Part shown: positions 8,956-17,777 of the stretch, one piece after another
How positions within the stretch are numbered: the stretch's first letter is position 1
Layout of the letters: every line of letters begins with the position of its first letter
From: a bacterium
GTDB taxonomy: Bacteria > 4484-113 > JAFGCY01
Length of the DNA: 64,000 nt
Assembly: GCA_020849855.1 (NCBI GenBank)
Contig: JADZFO010000040.1
Location: 62,001-126,000, forward strand
Reading direction: 5' to 3'
Notes under the pieces: model-generated
What the model was told of the DNA's origin: nothing
Seen by the model: the letters and a program-made list of their open reading frames with translations, nothing else
Database searches by the model: none
Made by a program: the position numbers and the translations under genes

Positions 8956-9711
8956 GCCTGCTCCTCCTGCTTGCCCAGATAGGCCTCGATCACCTTGGGG
9001 TCGTGGCGCACATGCTCCGGGCTGCCCTCGCTGATCTTCGCGCCATACTCAATGACCGTGATGTACTCGCAGATCTCCATCACAAGGCCCATGTCGTGCT
9101 CAATCAGCAGCACGCCGCAGCCGGTCTCGTTCATGAGCTGGCGGATCTTCCCCGTCAGGGCCTCGGTCTCGCTGTCGTTCAGACCGGCCGCCGGCTCATC
9201 CAGCAGCAGGTACTTTGGATGCAGGGCATAGGCCCGGGCGATCTCAAGGTACTTCTGCAGGCCGTAGGGCAGGGCCCCGGCCTGCTTCTGGGCCACCTCG
9301 GCCAGGCCGAAGTAGCTCAGAATCTCCATCGCGCGGCTTTCAATCTCGCGCTCCATCTTCACGCAGCGCGGCAGGCGCAGCAGGCCCTCGATGAAGCTGT
9401 AGCGGAACTGCCGGTTCAGCGCCACCCGTACGTTGTCCAGCACGCTCATGCCCTTGAAGAGCCGGATGTTCTGGAAGGTGCGGCCGATGCCTAGGCGGCT
9501 GATCTCATGCGTGGACAGCCGGTCGATGCGGCGGCCTTCCAGGCGCACCTCGCCGCTGGTGGGAGGAAAGACGCCCAGGATGGCGTTAAAGGCCGTGCTC
9601 TTGCCGGCGCCATTGGGCCCGATCAGGCCGACGATCTTACGCGGATAGACGTTGAAGCTCAGCTCCCTGACGGCCGTCAGGCCGCCGAAGACCACGCTGA
9701 TGTTGTCTATC

Positions 9712-9719
<8 letters not shown>
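8952..9719 (-). CDS. livG: Branched-chain amino acid ABC transporter ATPase LivG
   Basis: 255-residue ATPase partner of LivF. Walker A is GPNGAGKS (34-41). GIGRTFQNIRLFKGMSVLDNV is the characteristic Q-loop stretch, and LLLDEPAAGLND is Walker B with the LivG-type AAGLN. The signature motif is weak (ALPYGLQKYLEIARA, where LSYG is usual). The start overlaps the livM end by 8 bp. Length is normal for the family. Confidence 0.92.
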
Positions 9720-10875
<1,156 letters not shown>

Positions 10876-10885
10876 GCCTGCCTCC

Positions 10886-12232
10886 TCACACCTTCTCCTT
10901 GATGGCCCGTCCGAAGAGGCCCGAGGGTTTGAAGAGCAGTACCACAATCAGGATCGCGAAGGCCATCGCGTCGGCCAGCGCGCTGTACTGCGGCGGGATG
11001 AAGGTCTTGACTGCAGCTTCGCTGAGGCCCATGATCAGCCCGCCGACAGCCGCGCCGGGAATCGAGCCGATGCCGCCCACGACCGCGGCGATAAAGGCCT
11101 TCAGGCCGGGCAGGATGCCCATCAGGGGGTCAATAGTCTGGTTGTAAAGGCCCACCAGGTTCCCCGCCACGGCGGCGCAGGCCCCGCCAAGGGCGAAGGT
11201 CTGGCTGATGACCAGATCCGTGTTCACGCCCATCAGCTTGGCCGCGTTCAGGTCATGGCTCAGGGCCCGCATGCAGATGCCGAAGTTGCTGTGGTGGATC
11301 AGCCAGTTCAGCCCGCCAAGCAGGGCGATCGAGACGCCCAGGATCACCAGGCTGAAGACCGGCATCTTCACCTGCTCGCCGCCGGCATTGCGCAGCGGCA
11401 GCAGAATGCTCAGCTGCCTGCCCTCGCTGTCGCTGAAGACAGGGTTGAGCTGCACGTCCTTCGGGTCGCCTTCGCGCCAGCTCAGCACCAGCTTGCGCTC
11501 TGCTTCAGCGCCGCTGCGCGAAAAGCCGATCGATGCCGGGGCCGCCGGGACTCCCGCAGCGGCTGTATTGCCTTCCCCCTCGGGCGGCTTGGCCTGAGCC
11601 GGCAGCTCCACAAAGCCCTGATTCTGGCCGGGATCAACTTCCAGGGCCGGCCCCCAGTCCGACTCGCCGCGCGGGCTGAGCAGGCGCACCCTGGCGAAGG
11701 TGACGCTGTCGAAGCGGGCGGCGGGGAACTCCTTCTGGCTCAGCTCGCGCACTTCAAACTGCTCGGGGGAGCTGAAGGAGGCATCCGCGCTGAGCTGAAG
11801 CTGGTACACAGGCAGGGTCTTGGGCTCATAGCTCTTGGGGTTGGCCCCAAAGGCAATGATGCCCAGGTTCTCCAGGAAGAAGGACACGCCAACCGCCGTG
11901 ATCAGCGCGGCGATGCGGGTGCTCTTGCGCAGTGGGCGGTAGGCCAGGCGCTCGATCACGACCGACAGCACGGCGCAGGCGCCAGAGGACAGCAGCACGC
12001 TGAAGATGAAGCACCAGACCAGCGAGATGCCGTGGTCGAAGTGCAGCCAGCGGATGAAGAAGCGCAGCAGGTAATAGCCCAGGAAAGCGCCCACCATGTA
12101 AACGTCGCTGTGGGCGAAGTTGATCAGCTTGATCACGCCGTAGACCAGGGTGTAGCCCAGGGCGATGACGGCATAGACCGAGCCCAGGATCAGGCCGATC
12201 AGGAGCTGCTCCAGCAGGGTGCCGGCGTTCAT
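10886..12232 (-). CDS. livH: Branched-chain amino acid ABC permease LivH with a large extracytoplasmic insertion
   Basis: 448-residue permease; LivH proteins are usually about 300. Both conserved ends are present: LILGSVYAVIALGYTLVYGVIKLINFAH at the N-terminus and the C-terminal half with GICMRALSHDLNAAKLMGV and VVGGIGSIPGAAVGG. Between them, about residues 143-288 form an extra soluble segment rich in Ser, Glu, Pro and Gly, between the helix ending near ENLGIIAFGANP and the helix FSLVILGVSIALLGG. Part of it (ARVRLLSPRGESDWGPALEV) resembles a fibronectin type III strand pattern. The ATG at 12232 is chosen because hydrophobic sequence starts soon after; an ATG at 12253 would add seven residues. 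First gene of the operon; no substrate-binding protein gene is nearby. Confidence 0.88.
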   Translation of the reverse strand: MNAGTLLEQLLIGLILGSVYAVIALGYTLVYGVIKLINFAHSDVYMVGAFLGYYLLRFFIRWLHFDHGISLVWCFIFSVLLSSGACAVLSVVIERLAYRPLRKSTRIAALITAVGVSFFLENLGIIAFGANPKSYEPKTLPVYQLQLSADASFSSPEQFEVRELSQKEFPAARFDSVTFARVRLLSPRGESDWGPALEVDPGQNQGFVELPAQAKPPEGEGNTAAAGVPAAPASIGFSRSGAEAERKLVLSWREGDPKDVQLNPVFSDSEGRQLSILLPLRNAGGEQVKMPVFSLVILGVSIALLGGLNWLIHHSNFGICMRALSHDLNAAKLMGVNTDLVISQTFALGGACAAVAGNLVGLYNQTIDPLMGILPGLKAFIAAVVGGIGSIPGAAVGGLIMGLSEAAVKTFIPPQYSALADAMAFAILIVVLLFKPSGLFGRAIKEKV

Positions 12233-12302
12233 CGGCTGGCCGTTGCAGCCCATCAGCAGGGGGATCAGGCAGACGGCGGCGAAGACCGGCCAGCGGAAAC
12301 GG

Positions 12303-12316
12303 CTGGCACGTGCCAG
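12303..12316. promoter_or_regulatory. 14-bp perfect palindrome upstream of livH
   Basis: CTGGCACGTGCCAG is a perfect palindrome 70 bp before the livH start, in the 178-bp gap to tRNA-His. It could be an operator for the liv operon. No regulator gene is next to it. Confidence 0.35.
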
Positions 12317-12410
12317 TGCGGGGGCGAGTGGTGACGACTCCGTGGATTGCCGATAGCCGATGGGGTATTTTAGCGGACTGGCATCCGGATGGAAGAGGCA
12401 GGGAGATAAC

Positions 12411-12484
12411 TCCTGGGAGTGGGGCTCGAACCCACGACCTTCGGTTCCACAGACCGACGCTCTAACCAGCTGAGCTACCCCAGG
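12411..12484 (-). tRNA. tRNA-His (anticodon GTG), no encoded G-1, A73
   Basis: The minus strand folds as acceptor CCTGGGG/TCCCAGG, D arm GCTC/GAGC, anticodon arm TCGGT-CTGTGGA-ACCGA and T arm GTGGG-TTCGAGC-CCCAC. The base before C1 is T, not G, and the discriminator is A73, not C73. CCA is not encoded. The usual G-1:C73 identity pair of bacterial tRNA-His is therefore absent from the gene. Confidence 0.93.
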
Positions 12485-12525
12485 ACGTTCCCGCGTTGCA
12501 GGCGGCGGAAATTATATCGCGGAAA

Positions 12526-13152
12526 CTAAATCTCTTCACGCAGTTGCAGTTCTTCAAGGTGCGTCAGCAGCACGCGGCAGTGGCAGCGGGTCAGGCCGCT
12601 GCGCTGGGAGAGCTCCAGGGACACAAGCGAGCTCCAGGCGATGGCGACCAGCAGCGCGGGCATGGTGAACAGAGCGGAGCTCAGGCCAAAGAGGATCCAG
12701 ACCAGTACAAGCAGCATGATCGGGCTGCGGATCAGCAGTTCCAGGGGCACACGGCCGAAGATGGCCGTGAAGATGGCGGCCAGACTGGGCTTGCGGCCGG
12801 GAAGCAGGTACCAGTCCAGGCAGCACACCAGCAGGCGCAGCAGGCCCTCCGGCCGCCGGGGCCAGAAGGGCTCCAGCAGGCGGCGCTGCCAGTCCGGGAG
12901 CTGCTCGCGGATATCAGGCAGCAGCTCAGGCCCATCCTGCAGCCGGGCCAGCAGGTCGCTGCTGCGCAGGCGCTCGTATAGCTGATAGCAGTACAGCCTC
13001 AGCCTGTCGGTTTCTGCGGGCTCGAGGCCGGCGAGGTCAAGCAGCGGCAGCATGCGCCTTACGGTCCGCCTGAGCTGCGCAAGCTGCCGGCCCGGGGCCT
13101 GCGGGCCTCCGGCGCTGGGCTGTGGCTGGACTCGCAGCGGACCGACCGACAT
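12526..13152 (-). CDS. Hypothetical membrane protein
   Basis: A 208-residue protein without a recognisable family. The first two thirds are soluble and rich in Arg, Leu and Pro (RLRLYCYQLYERLRSSDLLARL, LLRLLVCCLDWYLLPGR). Near the C-terminus, two adjacent hydrophobic helices (RSPIMLLVLVWILFGLSSAL and PALLVAIAWSSLVSLEL) should form a membrane hairpin, followed by a short Cys/His/Leu tail. The ATG at 13152 is chosen because TATACT ends 6 nt before it; the open frame extends further but would overlap the divergent gene at 13223. The gene stands alone between tRNA-His and the Cys-rich cluster. Function unknown. Confidence 0.6.
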   Translation of the reverse strand: MSVGPLRVQPQPSAGGPQAPGRQLAQLRRTVRRMLPLLDLAGLEPAETDRLRLYCYQLYERLRSSDLLARLQDGPELLPDIREQLPDWQRRLLEPFWPRRPEGLLRLLVCCLDWYLLPGRKPSLAAIFTAIFGRVPLELLIRSPIMLLVLVWILFGLSSALFTMPALLVAIAWSSLVSLELSQRSGLTRCHCRVLLTHLEELQLREEI

Positions 13153-13158
13153 CGCCGG

Positions 13159-13164
13159 AGTATA
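13159..13164 (-). promoter_or_regulatory. -10-like box 6 nt before the gene ending at 12526
   Basis: TATACT on the minus strand, then 6 nt to ATG. It is divergent from the box at 13209. Confidence 0.5.
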
Positions 13165-13208
13165 GTGCGGATCGGCGCGCGATGAATCAGCGGGCCCGGG
13201 AACTGTGG

Positions 13209-13214
13209 TATAGA
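13209..13214 (+). promoter_or_regulatory. -10-like box 8 nt before the Cys-rich gene
   Basis: TATAGA followed by 8 nt and GTG; TAGATC two bases later would give 6 nt. Confidence 0.4.
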
Positions 13215-13222
13215 TCATTGCT

Positions 13223-14158
13223 GTGGCCAACCTGCCGGTGGAAAACTTCCTCTCCACGCCGCCATGCCCCTTCAGGCGCGTCAGCTTCGGCTGCGCACAC
13301 TGCACGGTCAGCACCGACAGCCACATCTCCGAGGTCGACCCCCTGACCTGCATGAACTGCGAGGTCCCCAAGATCATCGCGGAGCCCCGCTGCCGCCATC
13401 TGAGCCTCGGCACCGAGCTGAAGCCCTACCGTGGCGAGGGCCGCCTGGTCACCGCCATGGCCTGCCGCGCGCTCAACATCAAGCTCTACAGCCTCAAGAC
13501 CTGCGAGGAATGCCCGCTTTACAGCGAGGTGGACAGCCTGGCCGAGGTCATGCGCGTCAAGGCCGAGCTGGCCGAGATCCAGCTGCCGATGCGCGAAAGC
13601 CTGATCGAGGAGATTGCCCGCGATATCCGCCTGGAATACGGCGTGCGCGAGAGCGAGGCCCCCGAGCCGCAGCCGATCCGCTGCTGGCGCTTCCCCGAGG
13701 GCCGCTGCCGCAAGTTCCCGGTCTATACCCGCGGCAAGGTCACCGTGGTGCTGAAGAACAACGAGCGCAACAACGAGCTCTACACCCGCGCCATCCTGCC
13801 GGCCCTGAAGGAGATGCACCTCACGGCCTACCGCATCGACGAGGAGCAGGCCGGCGAGGAAGAGATGTGCCGCTCCTGCGAGAACGTGCAGGAGAGCGAC
13901 TACGCCATCATCAATCTGGACGACTGGGACACCAACACGCTCTTCCTGACCGGCATCATCTACGGCATCGGCCGCCGGATCGCCATGCTCAAGAACATGG
14001 CCCTGACGGAAGTACCGCTGCCCGGGCGCCTTGAGCACGACCTGGTGCGCTATGAAAGCGTGGACCAGCTCAAGGACCGCCTGATGGACCACTTCAGGCC
14101 CTATGTGAAACCGGGCGCCACCGACGGGCCTCTGGGCCGCGAGGGCAGTGAAGGGTGA
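13223..14158 (+). CDS. Cys-rich N-terminus plus deoxyribosyltransferase/TIR-like C-terminal domain, function unknown
   Basis: 311-residue cytoplasmic protein starting at GTG. The N-terminal half holds cysteine pairs C24/C27, C43/C46 and C94/C97 plus C15, C57 and C81, suggesting zinc or Fe-S binding. Residues 172-260 read like the Rossmann-type fold shared by nucleoside 2-deoxyribosyltransferases and some TIR-like proteins: beta VTVVLKNN, helix ILPALKEMHLTAYRID, SDYAIINL, then NTLFLTGIIYGIGRRIAML. By eye, the glutamate normally present in NVFYELG is Leu242, so a catalytic role is doubtful and ligand sensing is possible. A fourth pair, C216/C219, lies inside this domain. It overlaps the next gene by 4 bp. 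The family assignment is a by-eye resemblance only. Confidence 0.55.
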   Translation: MANLPVENFLSTPPCPFRRVSFGCAHCTVSTDSHISEVDPLTCMNCEVPKIIAEPRCRHLSLGTELKPYRGEGRLVTAMACRALNIKLYSLKTCEECPLYSEVDSLAEVMRVKAELAEIQLPMRESLIEEIARDIRLEYGVRESEAPEPQPIRCWRFPEGRCRKFPVYTRGKVTVVLKNNERNNELYTRAILPALKEMHLTAYRIDEEQAGEEEMCRSCENVQESDYAIINLDDWDTNTLFLTGIIYGIGRRIAMLKNMALTEVPLPGRLEHDLVRYESVDQLKDRLMDHFRPYVKPGATDGPLGREGSEG

Positions 14159-14445
14159 TCGAGAACATCATCAACGTCACGCTGCCCGGCACACTCGAGC
14201 TGGCCTGCCCAAGCTGCAAGGGCCAGTTCAGTATCCCGGCCGCGCATGCCTCGCGGCGTCAGTTCATCGCCTGCCCGCTGTGCCTGAAGAATTTCAATGT
14301 CTATGACGGCCTCTCCGGCGACGTGCGCCGCCGTCTCTACCACGCCGTGCGGGATTACATCGAGCAGCGCGTCTATGAGACCAAGGCCATGGAAAGCCAG
14401 GACTACTTCGAGGACAAGGCCAACCTGCCCCCGGCGGAGCAATAG
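14155..14445 (+). CDS. Small zinc-ribbon protein
   Basis: 96-residue protein with start GTG overlapping the previous TGA. CPSCKGQFSIP and CPLCLKNF give a CxxC...CxxC zinc ribbon like those of MJ0042/zf-TFIIB-type proteins, followed by a charged helix (RRRLYHAVRDYIEQRVYETK) and an acidic tail. Tight coupling to the Cys-rich gene suggests a shared task. Exact role unknown; it could be an adaptor or nucleic-acid binder. Confidence 0.7.
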   Translation: MIENIINVTLPGTLELACPSCKGQFSIPAAHASRRQFIACPLCLKNFNVYDGLSGDVRRRLYHAVRDYIEQRVYETKAMESQDYFEDKANLPPAEQ

Positions 14446-14460
14446 GCTTAGGAATAACTG

Positions 14461-14871
14461 ATGCTGTCTGTCCATCCCTATTCCCAGCACTTCCTCGAGC
14501 ACATGGCCCGCACGCAGCAGGCTTATACCGAGCGGCGCCTGGAGGACTACCTCGCCGGCTTCTCGGAGCGCTACAGCTCTGTTGTCCTTGGCACCGAGTG
14601 GGGCGAGGACAAGGCCGGCCTGCGCTCCAAGATGCTCTCGGACTTCGAGCGCTTTGAGCTGCTCAGCATGGATTTTGAGGTGCTGCACCACTGGTATGCC
14701 GGCGAAACCGGCTTTGCCCAGCTGGCTTACCTCACGCGCCTGAAGGTCCGCGCCAGCGGCAAGGTCCTGCTGGACCGCCGCCAGAACATCCTTGTCGGGG
14801 AGCACCTGGGTGAGGGGCGCTGGAGCCTGATCTGCAAGATCGTGCTCAAGGCCGAGAACGTCTACGAATAG
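14461..14871 (+). CDS. NTF2/SnoaL-like protein
   Basis: 136-residue protein. An N-terminal helix (FLEHMARTQQAYTERRLEDYLAGF) and then alternating strands (YSSVVLGTEWG, FEVLHHWYAGETGFAQLAYLTRLKVRASGKVLLDRRQNIL) fit the cone-shaped NTF2-like fold used by SnoaL and DUF4440 proteins. No catalytic residues are evident. It is third in the cluster, 15 bp behind the zinc-ribbon gene, with GGAATAA before its ATG. A hairpin follows, so the three genes probably form one transcript. Confidence 0.55.
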   Translation: MLSVHPYSQHFLEHMARTQQAYTERRLEDYLAGFSERYSSVVLGTEWGEDKAGLRSKMLSDFERFELLSMDFEVLHHWYAGETGFAQLAYLTRLKVRASGKVLLDRRQNILVGEHLGEGRWSLICKIVLKAENVYE

Positions 14872-14874
14872 CCC

Positions 14875-14900
14875 GGCCCCCGCGGCAGTGCCGCAGGGCC
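14875..14900 (+). terminator. Hairpin after the three-gene Cys-rich cluster
   Basis: GGCCC and GCGGCA pair with TGCCGC and GGGCC around a one-base loop, with a small internal bulge. It begins 4 bp after the stop codon. There is no T-run. Confidence 0.45.
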
Positions 14901-14952
14901 CTCGCGGTGCTATTCAGCGCCAGTCTTAACCCCAACTTAGCCCCGGCAGTGG

Positions 14953-14958
14953 TAGTAT
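14953..14958 (+). promoter_or_regulatory. -10-like box 6 nt before bshA
   Basis: TAGTAT, 6 nt, then GTG. It supports the GTG start and a leaderless transcript. Confidence 0.5.
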
Positions 14959-14964
14959 CAAGCT

Positions 14965-16212
14965 GTGGAGCGGCTCAAGATTGGCATCACCTGCTATCCC
15001 ACCTTCGGCGGCAGCGGTGTGATTGCGACGGAACTCGGACTGGCGCTGGCGGATCTCGGCCATGAGGTGCACTTCATCTCCAGCCGGATACCCGTTCGCC
15101 TGCAGACGAATTCAATGGCCGATGTCTCCTTCCACGAGGTAAACACCTTTACCTACGCCCTCTTCCAGGACCGCCCCTATACCCTGACCCTGGCGGCCAA
15201 GATGGCCGAGGTGGCGGAAACCTACGGCCTGGACCTGCTGCACGTGCACTACGCCATCCCGCATGCCATCTCGGCCCATCTGGCGCAGGAGATGCTGGAG
15301 GGCCGGGTCAGGGTGGTGACCACCCTGCATGGCACGGATATCACCCTCGTCGGCCAGGACCCCTCCCTGCACAAGATCACCCGCTTTGCGATCAACCGCT
15401 CGGATGTGGTCACCGCTGTTTCACAGTGGCTCAAGGATGAGACGGACAAGGAGTTCCGGCCCCAGCGCCAGGTTGAGGTGGTGCGCAACTTTGTGGACAG
15501 CCGGCTCTTCACGCCGCAGGCCGCCAGCCCCTGGCCCGGCAGGCACCTCTGCGCCGGCAATGTCCCCACGCTAATCCATGTCTCGAACTTCCGCCCGGTA
15601 AAGCGCGCGCAGGATGCTGTCGATATCTTCGCCAAGGTGCTGACGCAGCATGATTGCCGCTTGCTGATGGTGGGCGACGGGCCGGATCTGGGCACCGCCC
15701 TCCAGCGCGCGCGCCAGCTTGGCATCGCGGACAAGGTCTCTTTCCTTGGCAACCGCGAGGATGTTGCCAATCTGCTGGCTTCCAGCGATATTGTCCTTGT
15801 GCCCAGTTCATCGGAAAGCTTCGGCCTCTCCGCCCTTGAGGCGATGGCCTGCGGCTGCGCGGTGGTCTCCAGCAACATTGGCGGCCTGCCCGAGGTCTTC
15901 GAGGACGGCGTGCAGGGCTTCCAGTGCGAGCTGGGCGATACAGAGGCCATGGCGGCCCGCGTCAGCGAGCTGCTCGCGGATCCTCAGCGCCTCGCTGCCA
16001 TGCAGCAGGCCGCCCGGCAGCTTGCCGTCGAGAAGTTTGATATCTCAGCCGTGATCCCGGAGTACATCCGCGTCTATGGCATGGCGCTCGGCCGCGACCT
16101 GCTGGCCGAGGGCATGCACCTGCCGCCGCCGGAGAACGGCAACGGCCGGGCGGGGCAGGGTGAAGCTCTGCAGCTCTGCGCGGGCCAGCCGCTGAGGAGC
16201 CCCGGTGAATAA
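14965..16212 (+). CDS. bshA: N-acetyl-alpha-D-glucosaminyl L-malate synthase (bacillithiol biosynthesis)
   Basis: GT4-family glycosyltransferase that joins UDP-GlcNAc and L-malate in the first step of bacillithiol synthesis. The N-terminus KIGITCYPTFGGSGVIATELG and HEVHFISSRIPVRL are the BshA fingerprint. HVHYAIPHAISA and the C-terminal GT4 site SSSESFGLSALEAMACGCAVV are also typical. Length 415 is slightly above the usual 375-385 because of a Pro/Gly-rich tail. It overlaps thiE by 8 bp. BshB and BshC are not in the window. The family and the N-terminal signature make this call strong; it implies a low-molecular-weight thiol system unusual in proteobacteria. Confidence 0.9.
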   Translation: MERLKIGITCYPTFGGSGVIATELGLALADLGHEVHFISSRIPVRLQTNSMADVSFHEVNTFTYALFQDRPYTLTLAAKMAEVAETYGLDLLHVHYAIPHAISAHLAQEMLEGRVRVVTTLHGTDITLVGQDPSLHKITRFAINRSDVVTAVSQWLKDETDKEFRPQRQVEVVRNFVDSRLFTPQAASPWPGRHLCAGNVPTLIHVSNFRPVKRAQDAVDIFAKVLTQHDCRLLMVGDGPDLGTALQRARQLGIADKVSFLGNREDVANLLASSDIVLVPSSSESFGLSALEAMACGCAVVSSNIGGLPEVFEDGVQGFQCELGDTEAMAARVSELLADPQRLAAMQQAARQLAVEKFDISAVIPEYIRVYGMALGRDLLAEGMHLPPPENGNGRAGQGEALQLCAGQPLRSPGE

Positions 16213-17359
16213 CGCCTCGGTCAACCTGGTGCTGGATTCCAACCTGCGGCTCCTGACCGAGCATCTTGGCCGCATCTGCAAGCTGCTGGAAATGCAGCCC
16301 CTGCAGCTTGAACTGCACGGCCAGCTCCTTGAGCTGCACAAGCGGGCCAAACTGGCCGAGCGCCGCCTGCGCATCCGCTTCAGCCGGGGCCTGCTCAGCC
16401 TGGAGCCCGTATCCGATGCCTCAGCCGTGGAGGGCCGGACGGCTTCGCCCCTGCCCGGTGTCGATCCGGACTCCCCGGCGCTGCGGCCCTGTGTTGAGGC
16501 CGCCCGCGCGCTGGAGAACTTCTTTCGCTCCTTTGGCCTCGCTGAAGAAGCGGAGATCTACCGCAAGCTGCGCTTTGACCTCAGCGCCCTGGCCAAGGAG
16601 CAGGAAAGCCTGGGCCGCAGCGGCAGCGGCGCCCCAGCCGGCCGCGGGCCTGCGGCCAGCCTGACCTCCGGTTCGCGCCGGGTCTCCGCCGCCCTGGTCT
16701 CCTGCCCGCTCTATTTCATCCTTGACGAGAGCCTGTGTGAGAACCGCGACCCGCTGCGCCTGGCCATGGACGCTCTGGCCGGCGGCGTGCAGATCATGCA
16801 GCTGCGCTTCAAGCAGCTCAGCAGCGCGCGCCTGCTGGATCTGGCCCGGCGCCTGAAGCCGCTCTGCGCTGAGCGCGGCTGCATCCTGATCATCAACGAC
16901 CGCCTGGATATCGCCCTGCTGGCCGAGGCCGATGGCCTGCATATCGGCGACGACGACCCGCCGCTGCCGGATATCCGCTCCCTGGCCCCGCAGCTCCTGG
17001 TGGGTGTGACGGCGCGCAAGCCGCAGAACGCGCTGCGGGCCCAGGAGCAGGGCGCGGATTATGTTGCCTGCGGAGCGCTCTTCGGCAGCCCGACCAAGCC
17101 AGCGGTGACGGTCGTGGGCCTGCGCACCCTGCAGCAGGTTGTCACCGCCGTGCAGATCCCTGTCGTGGGCATCGGCGGCGTGACGCTGGACAACTGCCAT
17201 TCAGTGCTGGAGTCCGGCGCGCTGGGCTTCTGCAGCATCTCGCCCTTCCTGAACACCCGCAAACCCCTGCGCAGCCTGGTCCAGGACTTCCTGCGCCGGG
17301 CAACCTACGGCGATGCCCGCAGCGCCGGGACCGTGCATGAAACGGTCGACACCCTTTAG
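16205..17359 (+). CDS. thiE: Thiamine-phosphate synthase with N-terminal helical extension
   Basis: Couples HMP-PP and the thiazole phosphate to make thiamine phosphate. The ThiE barrel occupies about residues 170-370: QIMQLRFKQ, IINDRLDIALLAEADGLHIGDDD, GALFGSPTKP (phosphate-binding) and IPVVGIGGV. The first 165 residues are an extra, mostly helical domain; ARALENFFRSFGLAEEAEIYRKLR faintly recalls the N-terminal helical domain found on some planctomycete-type ThiE proteins. A linker rich in Gly, Ala and Ser joins them. The start is GTG overlapping bshA by 8 bp; thiS follows after 31 bp, so the three genes are probably cotranscribed. Confidence 0.88.
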   Translation: MNNASVNLVLDSNLRLLTEHLGRICKLLEMQPLQLELHGQLLELHKRAKLAERRLRIRFSRGLLSLEPVSDASAVEGRTASPLPGVDPDSPALRPCVEAARALENFFRSFGLAEEAEIYRKLRFDLSALAKEQESLGRSGSGAPAGRGPAASLTSGSRRVSAALVSCPLYFILDESLCENRDPLRLAMDALAGGVQIMQLRFKQLSSARLLDLARRLKPLCAERGCILIINDRLDIALLAEADGLHIGDDDPPLPDIRSLAPQLLVGVTARKPQNALRAQEQGADYVACGALFGSPTKPAVTVVGLRTLQQVVTAVQIPVVGIGGVTLDNCHSVLESGALGFCSISPFLNTRKPLRSLVQDFLRRATYGDARSAGTVHETVDTL

Positions 17360-17390
17360 GCCTTTGCCTCGGCCTGCCAGCTAACCGGAA

Positions 17391-17594
17391 ATGATCACAA
17401 TTCTTGTAAACGGCAATACTGTCGAGCTCAGCACGCCAGCCACCGGGGCTGCGCTACTGAGCCAGCTGAACCTGGCGGATGCCCCCCTTGTGGTGGAGCA
17501 CAACGGCTCAGCCCTGACCAAATCCGCCTTCAGCAGCGCTGAGATTAAGGCCGGCGACGTGGTTGAGCTGGTCTCCATTGTAGGCGGAGGCTGA
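17391..17594 (+). CDS. thiS: Sulfur carrier protein ThiS
   Basis: 67-residue ubiquitin-like sulfur carrier for thiazole synthesis. It has the beta-grasp pattern ITILVNGNTVEL, LVVEHNGSAL and GDVVELVSIVGGG. The C-terminal GG is where the thiocarboxylate forms; here the chain ends GGG. ThiF and ThiG are not next to it. Confidence 0.9.
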   Translation: MITILVNGNTVELSTPATGAALLSQLNLADAPLVVEHNGSALTKSAFSSAEIKAGDVVELVSIVGGG

Positions 17595-17610
17595 GTAGAA
17601 GCGGTCACAT

Positions 17611-17646
17611 GTACAGGTTGTGACAGAAAAAACCGTTAACCTGTAC
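17611..17646. promoter_or_regulatory. 9-bp inverted repeat in the thiS/DUF885 gap
   Basis: GTACAGGTT and AACCTGTAC are perfectly complementary with 18 nt between them. It lies 39 bp before the -35 of the promoter for the next gene and after thiS, so it may be an operator or a transcript-end hairpin. Confidence 0.4.
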
Positions 17647-17684
17647 GTGACAAGGCCATATCAATTCTAAGTTACTAACAAAGT

Positions 17685-17713
17685 TTGCACCAATTCCCTT
17701 AATCGAGTACAAT
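17685..17713 (+). promoter_or_regulatory. Sigma70-like promoter for the DUF885 gene
   Basis: TTGCAC and TACAAT are separated by 17 nt in an AT-rich stretch that contrasts with the GC-rich surroundings. Expected transcription start is near 17720, giving a leader of about 58 nt, unlike the leaderless pattern elsewhere. Confidence 0.6.
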
Positions 17714-17777
17714 AAGGCGCCTCAATCAGGGGCTATTTGCTGGGCTGGTCTGCCTTCAGGCCGCACAGCAGCTTGAG

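Noticed and set aside
17595..17684. TPP riboswitch near the thi genes
   Set aside because: The conserved THI-box segments (such as CTGAGA and ACCTGA) are not present in order around thiE or thiS.
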